Numbered from the stretch's first letter, positions 32,204 through 42,639 are shown. The stretch is DNA of 64,000 nucleotides from Eriocheir sinensis (GCF_024679095.1 NC_066571.1:1152440-1216439), one strand, 5' to 3'. A program made the numbers and translations. Notes: a model not told the origin generated them from the letters alone.

Positions 32204-32816
32204 CCCTTTCGTTGCTAAACGCTTACAGCGAGCATTAGGCGTATTTGCTGGTGGTGCTAAACGCTCGCTGCGAGCTCCAGCTACACTCAAATCTCCTGCG
32301 TATGAGAGTGCTACAACAATATTTCTCACAACACAGGATTGCTAAATGAGTGGGTTCTCCACTAAATTTGGTGGAAAATCATATCAGCCCAGTGCGGCAA
32401 ATCTACGGACAAGTAACTGGTGGATGTTCTTGTCCAATATAGCGGCATTTTTGCATAGCTTCACCAATCACCTGACTGATTCTTTGACCAAATAGTTGTA
32501 AATATTGCAGTTGGCAATACTACCTTGCCAGAACCTCAAGGAGAGATGTCAGCAGTTCCTCAAAATGGCTGATCATCCTGCATGCACTGACATAAATGTC
32601 AACATTCATCACTCCCTGAACGTGCATGTACGTTTGCAGGAGAGGCATACGTAACCGACTCCTATAGATATGGGCCACCTCTTTCCAAATGATGTTTTTG
32701 GTTTTTAGCTGTGATGAACAGTTTTTGAGATACAAAGGTTAAAAGAGATCCCCCATTGGGCTGCCCGACTGTGCCTGAGGGGATAGTCGCGTCCCGCACC
32801 ACACACAAAGAAAGGG
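32204..32816. mobile_element. piggyBac MITE, copy 1 (613 bp)
   Basis: TTAA at 32200-32203 and 32817-32820. Left end CCCTTTCGTTGCTAAACGCT; the right end is the inverse of CCCTTTCTTTGTGTG. Shares long stretches, inverted, with 49797-50621 (CGTATTTGCTGGTGGTGCTA, ATATTTCTCACAACAC, AAATTTGGTGGAAAATCAT). No coding capacity. Confidence 0.85.
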
Positions 32817-32841
32817 TTAATAGGTACTACTTGTTATGTCT

Positions 32842-32844
<3 letters not shown>

Positions 32845-32934
<90 letters not shown>
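32845..32934. repeat. (CT)n microsatellite
   Basis: 45 CT units. Confidence 0.98.
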
Positions 32935-32939
<5 letters not shown>

Positions 32940-34446
32940 TATTAAAGTCTTGTTGTTTTGGCAAGTGTTGGCTGTTTGGTGCATCCAATATTTAGCTGTG
33001 GACTTTGTACAGCACAAGTGCTTGCATTATTTTGTCTCTTTATTGAGCCAGAGGCCTTCTAGTAGCCATGGAGGTCACAGCATCCCTGACAGTGAACAGC
33101 CTGGGTCTGGTCCCCTTGCCCAGCACCTTTGCTGCGTCTTCACAGAGAGCAAGAGGGAGCTTTCTTCTTTACTTCTTGGCCTCTGAGTGTGTTTATTTGT
33201 CTTCGTGGTTGTTTGTTCTTTTGAGTTTTTGTCTCCTTTAATCTTGTTGGTGATGATTTAATTCTTTCATGTTAAAACATGTCTTGTTTTATTTCATTTT
33301 CTCTCTTTTATTTGTTTTTGATCCACGTTATCTTGTTCTTTATCTCAAAGCGACGGCGCTCTGCACACTTCCCTGCTCTGTTCTTTCCCTTCCTTGATGC
33401 CCTTTGCTGTGCTGCCTGTTCTGCAGCATTGTTCTGTCTCTGTTTTCCGCTTCCTATATCCACAAGGTGCTTTTCAGCTGCCTGCTGCATGGTTGCCTCC
33501 AGGTTGTCAAGGACAGCTAGTTCACTGCTCTGGGTCTATTTTGCCTCAGTTTCTTTGATGCAGTTGTCAAAATATTGGGGTTGAAAACCAGTAACTGTGA
33601 TGCACTCTGTTACATTTTATGGAATTTGTAGATGCTTTTGGTATTCACTTTGAAGCATGTTTCTATGAGGCTGTGATCTTTGTCCCAACAGCCACCCCTG
33701 GTGCTGGTGCAGGAGCGAGGGTCTGAGGCGGGTGCCATGCTCAGTGCTCGCTGTGTCTTCACTGCCGCTGACTTCTGTTGCAGTGGAGGCTGCAGGGCAA
33801 GGCAGCAGCCTGAGGGGCCAGGACCAGCAGGAGCAGCCTGCCACTGCTGTGAGGATCAGTGCCAGACCATGCAGTACAGTACAGTGCAATTCCTTCATCA
33901 TATTTTGTGCCAAAGAAAAAAATCAGTGACAAAACTTTGTACAGTACCTGTGTACCGCCTTTGTATTGTAGTAGCACTATAAGATATTGTACTGTAATTT
34001 TGTACCTGAAATTGTAGCTCACTTAGGAAGGAAGGCACCTGCACAAGCTTCACTCAGGCCAAGAATTTGAAGCCTGGCTGCTAGTTGCCAAATGCCAGGT
34101 TTGGGGAGTCCCTTGAGAGGCTGACAGGGCCACACCCTCCCAACCACACCCACCCCAGTGACCAACCCCTGAAGTCAGGGTTGAGGTCAAGACAGGGTGG
34201 GCTGACTGCTGTCAGCCTTGCTGACCTCCCCTCAGGCCTGGTGAGGGAACTGAGACAGGGCCACACCTGGCCTCTAGGCTACCAGGCGTGGCTTGCTGCG
34301 GAGAGGTACAGAAAGGTGGAAGAACGCAGATCATTCCTTCTTACCGTACCGTAACAAAGAAATTCCACCCTAATATTGAACTGTGCTGTCACTGTCCTCA
34401 CAGTCATACAGCACCTTACTGTACTGCATGCTCTGATCAGAGGTGA
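32935..34446. other. No repeat or gene firmly recognised
   Basis: T- and GT-rich to about 33690, then GC-richer. A possible acceptor TTTGTCCCAACAG ends at 33691. Alternating GTAC motifs occur at 33930-34010. This could be host intron sequence upstream of the zinc-finger exon. Confidence 0.4.
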
Positions 34447-34507
34447 TCAGGAGAACCACCACCACCTTGCTGCTGCATCTCCAGCCATAAAGGATGGGAG
34501 AGTTTGA

Positions 34508-35440
34508 GTGATAGAAGGTTTGAGAGCGAGAGCAAGTTCACCAGACACAGCCTTGCACACACTGGTGAAGGGAAGCATGAGTGCCAAGAGTGTGGGAAAA
34601 GACTCCCTGGGAAGGGTGACCTCAACAAACACACCTACATACTCTGGTGGAAGACCTCATGAATGCCAGGAGTGTGGCAAAGTGTTCAGTACGAAGAGTA
34701 ACCTTAACACACACAGCCTTACACACACTGGTGAGAGACCTCATGAATGCCAAGTGTGTGGCAAAGTGTTCAGTACGAAGAGTAACCTTAACAGACACAC
34801 CTTTACTCACACTGGTGAAAGACCTCATGAATGCCAAGTGTGTGGCAAAGTGTTCACTCAGAAGAGTAACCTTGACACACACACCCTTACACACACTGGT
34901 GGAACACGTCATGAATGCCAAGAGTGTGGCAAAGTGTTCAGTAGGAAGAGTAACCTTGACAGACACACTCCTACACACACTGGTGAAAGACCTCATGAAT
35001 GCCAAGTGTGTGGCCAAGTGTTCACTCAGAAGAGTAACCTTAACACACACATCCTTATGCACACTAGTGGAAGACGTCATGAATGCCAAGTGTGTGGCAA
35101 ATTGTTCAGTAGGAAGAGTAACCTTAACACACACACCCTTATACACACTGGTGAAAAACCTCATCAATGCCAAGTGTGTGGCAAAGTGTTCACTCAGAAG
35201 AGTAGCCTCAACAGACACAGCCTTGAACACACTAGTGAAAAACCTCATCAATGCCAAGAGTGTGGCAAAGTGTTCAGTGTAAAGAGTCACCTTAACACAC
35301 AGACCTTTAAACACACTGGTGAAAGACCTCATGAATGCCCTGAGTGTGACAAAAGGTTCAGTATGAAGGGTAAAATAAATAGACACATAGTTATTATACA
35401 CACTGGTGTAAGACCTCATGAATGCCTTGAGTGTGCTTGA
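34508..35440 (+). CDS. C2H2 zinc-finger array protein (frame-disrupted)
   Basis: From 34652 the frame encodes nine tandem C2H2 fingers with TGE-P-type linkers (CQECGKVFSTKSNLNTH, CQVCGKVFTQKSNLDTH and so on), each 84 nt. Such arrays bind DNA in the nucleus. The first ~48 residues of this frame are not finger sequence. In the frame starting 34447 the same DNA encodes a partial and a complete finger (HECQECGKRLPGKGDLNKH), ended by a stop at 34660. A net 2-nt loss in the linker near 34640 separates the two parts: a real lesion or an assembly error. Finger 8 has Gln for the first His (HLNTQTFKH). The array stops after HECLECA. Contact positions are almost constant (Ser2, Asn3). No KRAB, BTB or ZAD domain is visible. 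This is the best host-gene candidate here. Confidence 0.8.
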   Translation: MIEGLRARASSPDTALHTLVKGSMSAKSVGKDSLGRVTSTNTPTYSGGRPHECQECGKVFSTKSNLNTHSLTHTGERPHECQVCGKVFSTKSNLNRHTFTHTGERPHECQVCGKVFTQKSNLDTHTLTHTGGTRHECQECGKVFSRKSNLDRHTPTHTGERPHECQVCGQVFTQKSNLNTHILMHTSGRRHECQVCGKLFSRKSNLNTHTLIHTGEKPHQCQVCGKVFTQKSSLNRHSLEHTSEKPHQCQECGKVFSVKSHLNTQTFKHTGERPHECPECDKRFSMKGKINRHIVIIHTGVRPHECLECA

Positions 35441-35575
35441 AGGTTCCTTTTTAAGTGAATTGAACAGCCACGTTGTCAGACACTCTGATCTGAGAGAGTT
35501 CAAGTGTGATGTTTCTGGAAAACATTTCAAGACCAGGAAGAATATTGCCAAACACATGAAGATCCACTTCCCCTG
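35441..35575 (+). pseudogene. Degenerate final zinc finger
   Basis: After a stop and frame change, FKCDVSGKHFKTRKNIAKH followed by MKIH is still readable, ending at a stop at 35573. The second Cys is Ser. It shows the array was once longer. Confidence 0.6.
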
Positions 35576-35727
35576 AGGTGTTGTGTGGTGCTGCTGTATG
35601 TGGTGGTGGTGGAGGACACTGTTTGACAACCCCGCCCTGGCTCTGCTGACAGGCCTGACCACGTGGCTGGCTCCCTTGATGTGTCTGCACCAGGTAAGCC
35701 TGCCGCCAGGGACGAGTGTAGGGAATT
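35576..35727. other. Sequence after zinc-finger array
   Basis: Contains (GGT)n near 35600 and a donor-like CACCAG/GTAAGCC at 35694. Nothing else recognised. Confidence 0.4.
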
Positions 35728-35830
35728 ACAGGACTCAAGGCTGGACACTGCACAACACTTAGTCCCTAACCTTGCTGTCATTTCTGAATGGGGGAGGAAC
35801 TTGGTGTTGGACGATTTCATTCCACGCGAC
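35728..35830 (+). pseudogene. LINE ORF2 scrap
   Basis: Reads DSRLDTAQHLVPNLAVISEW then GRNLVL. The same sequence begins the longer fragment at 37258, where SEW is followed by VSF-TLKTQLLHLS, a reverse transcriptase palm/thumb-region signature. Confidence 0.5.
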
Positions 35831-35834
35831 TCCT

Positions 35835-36110
35835 TCATGAAAAACAAGAAGAAAAAGAAGACGAAGAGAGAAAGACAGACAAAGGGATGGAGGAACAACA
35901 AGAACAGAAAAGAAGGAAAGGAATGAAAAGACTAGTGAAAGAAAGAAGAGAAAGATGGACAAGAAAATATTACGAAAAAGCAAGAACAGAAAGAAAAGGA
36001 ATGGAGGAAAGGAAGAAATTATGAAAGAAGAGGAAGAGAATAGAAGAAGCGTGGAAGAAAAGGAGGAAGAGGAGCAGCATGAAGATGGCAAGACGGGGAT
36101 AGTTAGAAAA
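35835..36110. repeat. Purine-rich (A/G) tract
   Basis: Nearly all A and G on the + strand, without a fixed period. The Lys/Glu/Arg-rich frames here are compositional. Confidence 0.85.
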
Positions 36111-36120
36111 GGGTCATCAG

Positions 36121-36567
36121 CATCTTAGTTTATGGTCTATCTTCTCCCTTTCCTGGGGTGGGGCTTGCCATGGTCCTCCTCCATCTGCTGGTCCGGTGCT
36201 AATCCTTCCTTTATTTCCAGCACTCCTAAGTCTTGTGTCACTGTTCCTTTCCCTTATTCCTGTATCATCTTGGTTTATGGTCCATCTTCTCCCTTTCCTG
36301 GGGTGGGACTTGCCATGGTCCTCCTCCATCTTGTTGGTCCAGTGCTAATCCTTCCTCTGTTTCCAACACTCCCAAGTCTTGTGTCACTATTCCTCTCCAT
36401 GCTCTCTTTGGTCCTACAACTGGTCTCCTCCAGGGCACCTCCATTCCCTCCACCACCCTTAGCACTCCACCCTCTGTCTCTCTCCTCACATGTCCCAACC
36501 ATTGCAGCCTTCTTTGTCTCTCTCTCCTCCGTGTCTCCTTCAAACCACATCTCTTAGCCACTTCCAC
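36121..36567 (-). pseudogene. LINE C-terminus with 145-bp tandem duplication
   Basis: From 36567 the minus strand reads RCGLKETRRRERQRRLQWLG then HVRR, VPWRRPVVGPKRAWRG and PWQVPPQERE. This is the usual end of a LINE lineage (RLRWFGHV-R, GRRPVGRPKK-W). The last part is present twice in tandem: CATCTT(A/G)GTTTATGGTC starts at 36121 and again at 36266. Confidence 0.75.
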
Positions 36568-36644
36568 ATTCTTTCCAATGAGTGTATATATGTGTGTAAG
36601 TTTGTATAATATATTTCTACCTTACACAACGATTTTGATTATCC

Positions 36645-36669
36645 AGAGAGAGAGAGAGAGAGAGAGAGA
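36645..36669. repeat. (GA)n microsatellite
   Basis: About 12 units, between two LINE C-termini. Confidence 0.9.
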
Positions 36670-36675
36670 TCAGTT

Positions 36676-37150
36676 ATGTGTAAGCATGGTGGTACGGAGG
36701 GAGAGACAAGAGAAAGGGCATTGCAAGGAAGAGGGGTGGTAGGGTCTTTGGGACGTATCATGAATGGCAGAAGTGTGAGCATGGAGGTAAAGAGGGATTT
36801 GAGAAATACAATAATAGTATCAACCCTCACATATGCAAGAGAAACGTGGGCCTGGAATAAAAGTCAGAGGTCTAGAGTGCAGGCAATGGAAATGAGTTAT
36901 TTGAGGAGTGCTTGTGGTGTGAGTAGAATAGATGGAATGAGTAATGAAAGTGTGTATGAGCGTTTTGGAATGTGTCATGGGGGTGAAGGGAAGTGTGGAG
37001 TGGCGGAAGAAGTGAAGCGACAGACTTTAAAGTGGTTTGGTCACATGGAGCGAATGGAGGAGAGTAAAATGACCAGGAGGGTGTATGTAAGTGAGATAGA
37101 GGGAGGGAATGGTAGAGGATGACCAACAGTGAAATGGAGATAGGGTGCAG
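36676..37150 (+). pseudogene. LINE ORF2 C-terminal fragment
   Basis: The frame 36676-37122 has LRNTIIVSTLTYARETWAWN, EMSYLRSACGVSRIDGMSNE, VYERFGM and KRQTLKWFGHMERMEESKM, the C-terminal region of a LINE reverse transcriptase protein. After the stop it continues PTVKWR. 5'-truncated next to the (GA)n tract. Confidence 0.75.
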
Positions 37151-37257
37151 GAGTACATTAGGGAGAGGGGTGAAAGATCTGTTATTCATTAATGATAACT
37201 ACTCTGCATTGCTCAGCATCTCACGACAAAAGACCCTCCCAACGGGAATCACATGAC

Positions 37258-37412
37258 TCAAGGCTGGACGCTCAGAACATTAACCTTTGACTTTGCTATC
37301 TTTTCTGAATGGGATAGAGGTAAGTTGGTGTCCTTCAGTACCTTAAAAACTCAATTACTCCACCTGTCAGCTCAACACAATCTTCCAAACACCTATCCCC
37401 TATTCGTGGCCA
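37258..37412 (+). pseudogene. LINE reverse transcriptase scrap
   Basis: Reads DFAIFSEWDRGKLVSFSTLK followed by TQLLHLSAQHNLPNTYPLF. The W---N-VSFNA-KTQ--HLS pattern follows the catalytic Asp pair in several LINEs. Confidence 0.6.
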
Positions 37413-37526
37413 ACACTCAGCAAGGTCCATGATTTACTACCAAGCAAATGAGTGACTGCATCAACTGTAACTGATGTAATGACCCTCATTTTGGTGTCTC
37501 AAGAATGCTCCTCAGCCAGCCACTGT

Positions 37527-37610
37527 CAGTGGCAGATCTAGAAAATAATTTTGGGGAGGGCGCTAGACACTCTGCTTGCAACCACAATTTTTCAGTTGAA
37601 TAGAGATTTT
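37527..37610 (+). mobile_element. hAT-like terminus
   Basis: CAGTGGCAGATCTAGAAAAT followed by AATTTTGGGGAGGGCGC matches a common invertebrate hAT terminus (CAGGGGCGGATCCAG...GGGGGGC), also seen inverted at 60200. No partner end was identified. Confidence 0.5.
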
Positions 37611-37724
37611 GGATTCTATTCCCGGGCAGAGTGAGAGTTGAAAAGGGGTTTCTCTCTTTACACCCCAGCCCCTGCACCTCCGCAGCTGAGTGGTTTCTGT
37701 GACCGCCCAAGATCGAAGTAAGTA

Positions 37725-38681
37725 CAGTCAAACCTCACCATTTGCGCACATATAGGCGATCTGAAGGTGCGCAAATGGCGAACTTAATAACCTATAGGGA
37801 AAATACATATGGGCGGTCACGGCCCCAAAAAAACCCTACCAGCAAAAAAAAAAAAAAAAAAAAAAGGTCTGTTGGCAGGAAACACGTCATACTCACGGCC
37901 AATCGCTCGCTCTTTTCTTCCACTGTACACCTTAATCACTTCCACTTGTGCTATGGTCATCATCGGGTTCTTCCGGGGTTAAGGCTTCGATGACGCTGCT
38001 TGCAGCATGATGGTAGTGCAAAGGTGAGGCAGAAAACATCGAATAATCGCAGTCACCACGAGACGAGGAGAGGCGATCGGGTTATGGCGGGAAACATGTT
38101 GTGTACGTTAGCAGTGTTCTTCACTGGCGGCAGAGGGCGCGCGGGTGGTAGACAGCGGTAGCTCGCCAGCGGACGCCATTTTGCTGCCAGAACAGCTAGT
38201 AAACGTCCTCAGAAGATCAGCGGACGCCATTTTGCTGCCAGAACAGCCAGTAAACGTCCTCAGAAGATCAACGTACGCCATTTTGCTGCCAGAACAGCTA
38301 GTAAACGTCCTCAAGATCAGCGGACGCCATTTTGCTGCCAGAACAGCTAGTAAACGTTCTCAAGATTAACGGGCGCCATTTTGCTGCCAGAGCAGCTAGT
38401 AAACGTCCTTAGAAGATCAGCGGACGCCATTTTGCTGCCAGAACAGCTAGTAAACGTCCTCAGAAGATCAACGGACGCCATTTTGCTGCCAAAACAGCTA
38501 GTAAACGTCCTCAGAAGATCAGCGGACGCCATTTTGCTGCCAGTGAGACGCCATTACCATAGCGGCGAGGTGCGCAAATAGCAAGACCACCTGCGCAAAT
38601 GATGGGATGATGGCCGCAAATCAAGGCCGCGCAAATGGCGAGGGCGCAAATGGTGATTGCGCAAATGGTAAGGTTTTACTG
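37725..38681. mobile_element. pogo-like element E, 957 bp, with internal tandem repeats
   Basis: TA at 37723-37724 and 38682-38683. Termini CAGTCAAACCTCACCATTTG and, reversed, CAGTAAAACCTTACCATTTG. Subterminal GCGCAAATGG motifs occur several times at both ends. The centre carries the 51-bp repeats listed separately. Poly(A) at 37845-37865. Confidence 0.85.
38160..38545. repeat. 51-bp tandem repeat inside element E, ~7.5 copies
   Basis: Unit contains AGAACAGCTAGTAAACGTCC, TCAGAAGATCAGCG and GACGCCATTTTGCTGCC. Units are nearly identical. One lacks three bases. 51 is divisible by three, so minus-strand frames read KMASADLLRTFTSCSGS repeatedly. The same CGCCATTTTGCTGC sequence occurs once in element B. 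Confidence 0.95.
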
Positions 38682-38683
38682 TA

Positions 38684-39660
38684 TACCTAGAGCGCGCGCT
38701 CCTGTGTTGTGGGGTTGGCGGCGGGTAAGGCCAGCTACCCCGGCGCGGCAGCCATCTTGGGAAGCCCACTTTCCCTCATGGTGCACCCACAGAGTTACCA
38801 GTTTTCGAGCAGTTTTCAACGTCTGTATATTTCACTATTGGAATGAAATGAAGTAATCAGAAAAGAATGCGGATTCAGGAACTGGGCTTGAAAAAATATT
38901 ATGATGAAAAATACCTTGAGTACGAAGGATTTGAAGGGAAATAATGCGAGAAAACTTTTATGAGCTACTTTATTTACCTTTCATTTTCGTATATTCGTTC
39001 ATGTTATTGTTGCATATTTATGCTTATATGATGCTGATATTTTTATCAGGATTACGATGGTGGCCTTATCTTTTCTTAATATCAAATACTAATATCAGGT
39101 AAGTAGGGAATTGGTTTGGAGTATGGTATGTAAAATTCCCGGCTGGCCGCTGAACAGCATATGGTTGGGTCGCGGCTGCTGACTTCACTTTTGCTCGCAC
39201 TTTAGTATTACTTACAAACTACTTATATTTGCTGTCAAAAGCCTTCATTATGTATATGTAATCACAAACATAAGTAGTTAAAATATATGTTTTGTAGAAT
39301 GTCTTTCCTCATCCATACTTTTTTTTCTTCAGGTGAGGTTTGATAACTGTCATATTTTGCAAGAACTACTTTATAGAACTCTGTCATTCAGTATTGAAAT
39401 GTTATAAGTGTCTCTATAAAGCAGATTAATATTTATTATGTCAAACACTGAAAAACGTAAATATTGCCACAGTTATGTGTTTGAGGGTTATGTTGAATAT
39501 CACTTGGAAAAAATAGAAATGTCTTTTATTAATTTCATTATCCACGCACGAAATAAATATTAATTTCATTATCCACGCACGAAATAAAACTAAATAAATA
39601 AATATATTATGTACACCATTTTACTGAAATGCAATATATACCAATGAAATACAAATTAAT
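38684..39660. other. Mostly AT-rich, no gene recognised
   Basis: Contains a 31-bp direct repeat at 39528-39558 and 39559-39588 (TTAATTTCATTATCCACGCA). Nothing coding. Confidence 0.6.
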
Positions 39661-39985
39661 CATTGTTTTTAAACAAAACAAACTTGCTTAATCACTTCCT
39701 AATAAGAGTACCTCTTACCTTAGCAGTGGTTGCTTTAGCAAGATGGTGCAAACGTATCTTGCAATATGCAATGACCAATGCTTTAATAAGAGAAAAAATG
39801 TGATTGTTATCAGGTGAACATTCAAGCATATGAGCATATTCAGTTTTAAATATTGTAGTTCCAGTTTCTTTTAACACAGTGTCTGCAACTATAGATTGAA
39901 GTCTTGGTATATGGTGCAGCACTTTGTCATTACTATTCAGCATTCTCTGAAAAGTTTTCTCTGTAGTTACTGCAGAGCTGGGCAC
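39661..39985 (-). pseudogene. P-element/THAP-type transposase C-terminal fragment
   Basis: The minus-strand frame from 39985 reads HIPRLQSIVADTVLKETGTT, then IFSLIKALVIAYCKIRLHHL and RGTLIRK. A stop (39692-39694) is followed by LSKFVLFKN. The pattern D--IF-LIK-----Y--IR-HH----------RKKL-K--LF is, as I read it, the C-terminal end of P-like (THAP) transposases. The in-frame stop and missing N-terminus show it is inactive. Confidence 0.5.
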
Positions 39986-40115
39986 TTCTGACCATCAGTC
40001 CGATCGTCCGATCTTCCGATCTAATCGGAACAGCAATTTGCGATCGGAATGCAAAGATTGGATCATCTTTGTAAAAGGTAATCGGACTGTGGAGATCGGA
40101 ACTTCACAACCTAAC
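39972..40115 (+). mobile_element. hAT-like terminus with CCGATC repeats
   Basis: CAGAGCTGGGCACTTCTGAC at 39972, then at least eight CCGATC/GATCGG-type motifs to 40100. CAGAGCTGGGCA is a common hAT terminus and the hexamers are subterminal repeats. It overlaps the start of the neighbouring P-like frame, so that frame's first residues come from this element. Confidence 0.6.
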
Positions 40116-40675
40116 TTTCGATCACATAAAAAAAATGTAACGTTGTCATGGCAACAACTGACTGCGGACATCCAGTAACGGAGTTAAACCGACTAACCGC
40201 TGTACCTGGTGAGTGACAAACACATTTTTATATACTCTAAGGCTTTACATTCTAGCTAGAGTAATTCATGTATGTGAATATGACTATGTTACTATAGTGA
40301 CGTAATGTATCGACTCCAATTTGAGCCCTGGCGCGGCATCCAAGAAGCAGGTTGCTTTCCCATTGCTATTCAACGTCCGAACAACCCGCCGCTCACAAGG
40401 CAACCAACTAACAACCTCTGCTCGGCGCGATCCAAAGAGAATGGCGGGGACTGGATAGTGGTGGTTGCTAACGCACTTAGCGTGTTCACTGGTGGGCGGG
40501 AGTGATACGTCACTGCTACTCACGGACTCGACATCACACGCAAGACAGCCAATCACAAGAAGCCTTTCTCTTAAGGTTGTAGGAGTCACGCGGCATTATT
40601 TACAAGCCTTCAGACAGCATATCTTCATCACAGGCTACATTCACAAGTCCTGACAGCGCATTTAACACCAACAGT
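40116..40675. other. No gene recognised; lies upstream of Myb/SANT-like frame
   Basis: Contains CAGTCCCCGCCATTCTC-type GC-rich sequence and possible leader sequence of the next frame. No terminal repeats seen. Confidence 0.4.
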
Positions 40676-40846
40676 ATGGCTAGTGGACCATCTAAGAAAA
40701 TGCGTCGGCCACAGTTCAGCTATACGGAGATCCTAACCCTGCCACAGGAGGTGGAGAGTCGGGCTGCTGTGATACGGGGGAAGCTGGACAGCAAAATCAC
40801 TGCAGACAGGAAGAAAAAAGCCTGGGAGGAAGTAGCTGCAGCAGTC
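40676..40846 (+). pseudogene. Myb/SANT-like DNA-binding domain, N-terminal part
   Basis: MASGPSKKMRRPQFSYTEIL, then LPQEVESRAAVIRGKLDSKI and KKKAWEEVAAAV. This is the first half of the Myb/SANT-like domain found in NAIF1-like proteins and in the accessory protein of PIF/Harbinger elements (F---E---L--EV---...KLDS-IT---K--AW--I--AV). After AAAV the sequence becomes unrelated, by an intron or truncation. A Harbinger transposase fragment follows about 0.8 kb downstream, which fits a broken Harbinger element. Confidence 0.6.
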
Positions 40847-41009
40847 TTTGTTTGTTCAACCACTACAACCATTTCCTGCCTTGGGATAATATGGACCTTA
40901 CACATACCACAGCTGCCGTCAGGATTTTATCTGGCAATGTAGTAAAATAACTGCATGACACGGTTAATAAGGCTATGATTGGAACAGTGTTAGAAACAAG
41001 TTACAAATA

Positions 41010-41405
41010 ATTCCTAGTGTCAAAATATGTGAGCACTGATTAATAATGGGAGGCGTTACTGAGGAGTTGCCCCCGGGGTAAAGTACCCCTTTACCCGTAT
41101 TTCCTGCAAAATTTATCGCAGAGATGTTAAGATGTTTTTTTCTAAGGGGGGATAAAACTCCTTCATTCATATTTCTTTTCATTGGATATTTTTCTGATGC
41201 AAACAAATTTCTGATTTATGAAAAGCACACTGATATCTATCAGGAAAAAATAGTTTCATGAAAAAATTCTGACCTTTGCTATAATAATACCCTTTTGGTT
41301 AATAACCAGACATTACCTAACCTAACCTGCCGTCAAGTACCACGGGGGCTGTCCCACTCTCATCTCCATTATTAATCAATCACTGACATATTTTGACACT
41401 ACCGG
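41010..41405. repeat. Degenerate inverted-repeat element (~400 bp)
   Basis: 41016-41056 (TAGTGTCAAAATATGTGAGC) pairs imperfectly with 41360-41402 (ACATATTTTGACACTACCGG). The similarity runs on through ATTAATAATGG and CCCCCG. Possibly a MITE. The interior has a CCTAACCTAACC run near 41318. Confidence 0.5.
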
Positions 41406-41639
41406 GTAGGAATTTTTCTTGACATGTTCCTACCACTGGCTAATAACTTTATAAACCGTGGCGTACAGTCACTTTGCTGTAGTGCCTTTCATCTTGACAG
41501 GCAGTCACACCTAAATGTCATTACTGACATTCGACATCATTTTATTCGCTCATTCACAAAAAATCTATAGCCGTGACGTAGGTAACGTTATTTATGGGAT
41601 TTCATATAACTATTTATTTTTACTTTCTCAAAGAAAAAA

Positions 41640-42003
41640 AAGCCAGAATCCCGAGGTGAAGATGTAATAAGTATGCAACACCAGAATAACACACACATTC
41701 TATATGTGATACGACTGTCTTGCTAGCAGTGTCTCCAATGACATTTTGGAAGGAGCCACTTGCAAATATCTTCAGGGTCAGTACAACCTGGGTGTGGGTT
41801 GGCATTACATGGTCACGATGGGTCCTCCTTCGCAGGTGAGGCCGCATCTCCTCGATCATCTGCTGCAAGGCATGCCGAGGGAAGCGGTATTTGAGAATGA
41901 GATCGTTGTCATTTAATGCCAGGGGGTAAATGGCGATCCTGAAAACGTCTCTCCCTCCTCATTGCATGATCGTACATACGTGCAAAGATTATTTCCATTT
42001 TGG
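41640..42003 (-). pseudogene. Harbinger (HARBI1-like) transposase N-terminal fragment 1
   Basis: The minus strand reads IFARMYDHAMRRERRFQDR, a frameshift near 41935, then NDNDLILKYRFPRHALQQMI, EEMRPHLRRRTHRDHVMPTH and TLKIFASGSFQNVIGD. The FRLP----L---I-P-L---T-R---L--------L-F-A-GSF-----D pattern is that of HARBI1-type transposases before the catalytic domain. The DDE part is absent. Confidence 0.75.
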
Positions 42004-42044
42004 CGCTACTCTACACCAGAGGGCGGCAGAAGAGAAAGGAATGT

Positions 42045-42351
42045 ATGAGACTACTGTCTATAAATGTGAATGGTTTAGGTGGTGAGGAAAAGAGGAGTGA
42101 TGATTTAAAATTTTGTAATTGGTAGAGTGGATGTGTTGGGAGTGAGTGAAACACATATTCGAGGAACTGGTGTGAGTGATGGTAGAGAGGGTACGTGGGA
42201 GGGTGTGCCTGGGGGGGGGGGGGGGGTATGGACGGGGATAGATGAGAAGTATAGAGGCAGGAGTAAGGAAGGATGTGCTATTGTGATGTCTGAAAGAACA
42301 AGGTTAAAGATCACCTGGTGTGGGGTCGTAACAGTAGCACAGATGTAATGT
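42045..42351 (+). pseudogene. LINE endonuclease domain, N-terminal piece (LINE-A type)
   Basis: Reads MRLLSINVNGLGGEEKRSD, a frame change, then MDVLGVSETHIRGTGVSDG and GCAIVMSERTRLK. N-N and (S)E-H are the first catalytic-region motifs of the apurinic-type LINE endonuclease. It is cut off at 42351 by the inverted-arm element. The style suits LINE-A, whose 3' part lies beyond the arms on the opposite strand. Confidence 0.65.
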
Positions 42352-42639
42352 AGCACAGCTCAAGACGAGACCAGAGGCAGCAGGATAAGAGTTCCGTCCC
42401 CTCTCTATACAGCGGATTGAACAGGCAGAGAGAGAATCACTTCAGCCCACGAAAAGTGATGTCTTCTAAATGAGCACCTCAGCAGAGTGGTGTGGATGTA
42501 TGTTGCCGGCAGAAGGCTGGAGGTCACTGCGGATATTAACAAGACGGAGATCAGTCAACACCACCGATTCTCCTCGCGGGTTCGAAGCGTGCATCGGCAA
42601 TTCACGTGAAGCATCACACGTGGATAAGTGGTAGTTACG

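Noticed and set aside
34622..35662. 346-residue minus-strand frame opposite the zinc fingers
   Set aside because: A shadow of the homogenised finger repeat. The plus strand has all Cys/His ligands.
35788..36024. Lys/Glu-rich protein frames
   Set aside because: Purine-rich tract. Composition alone explains them.
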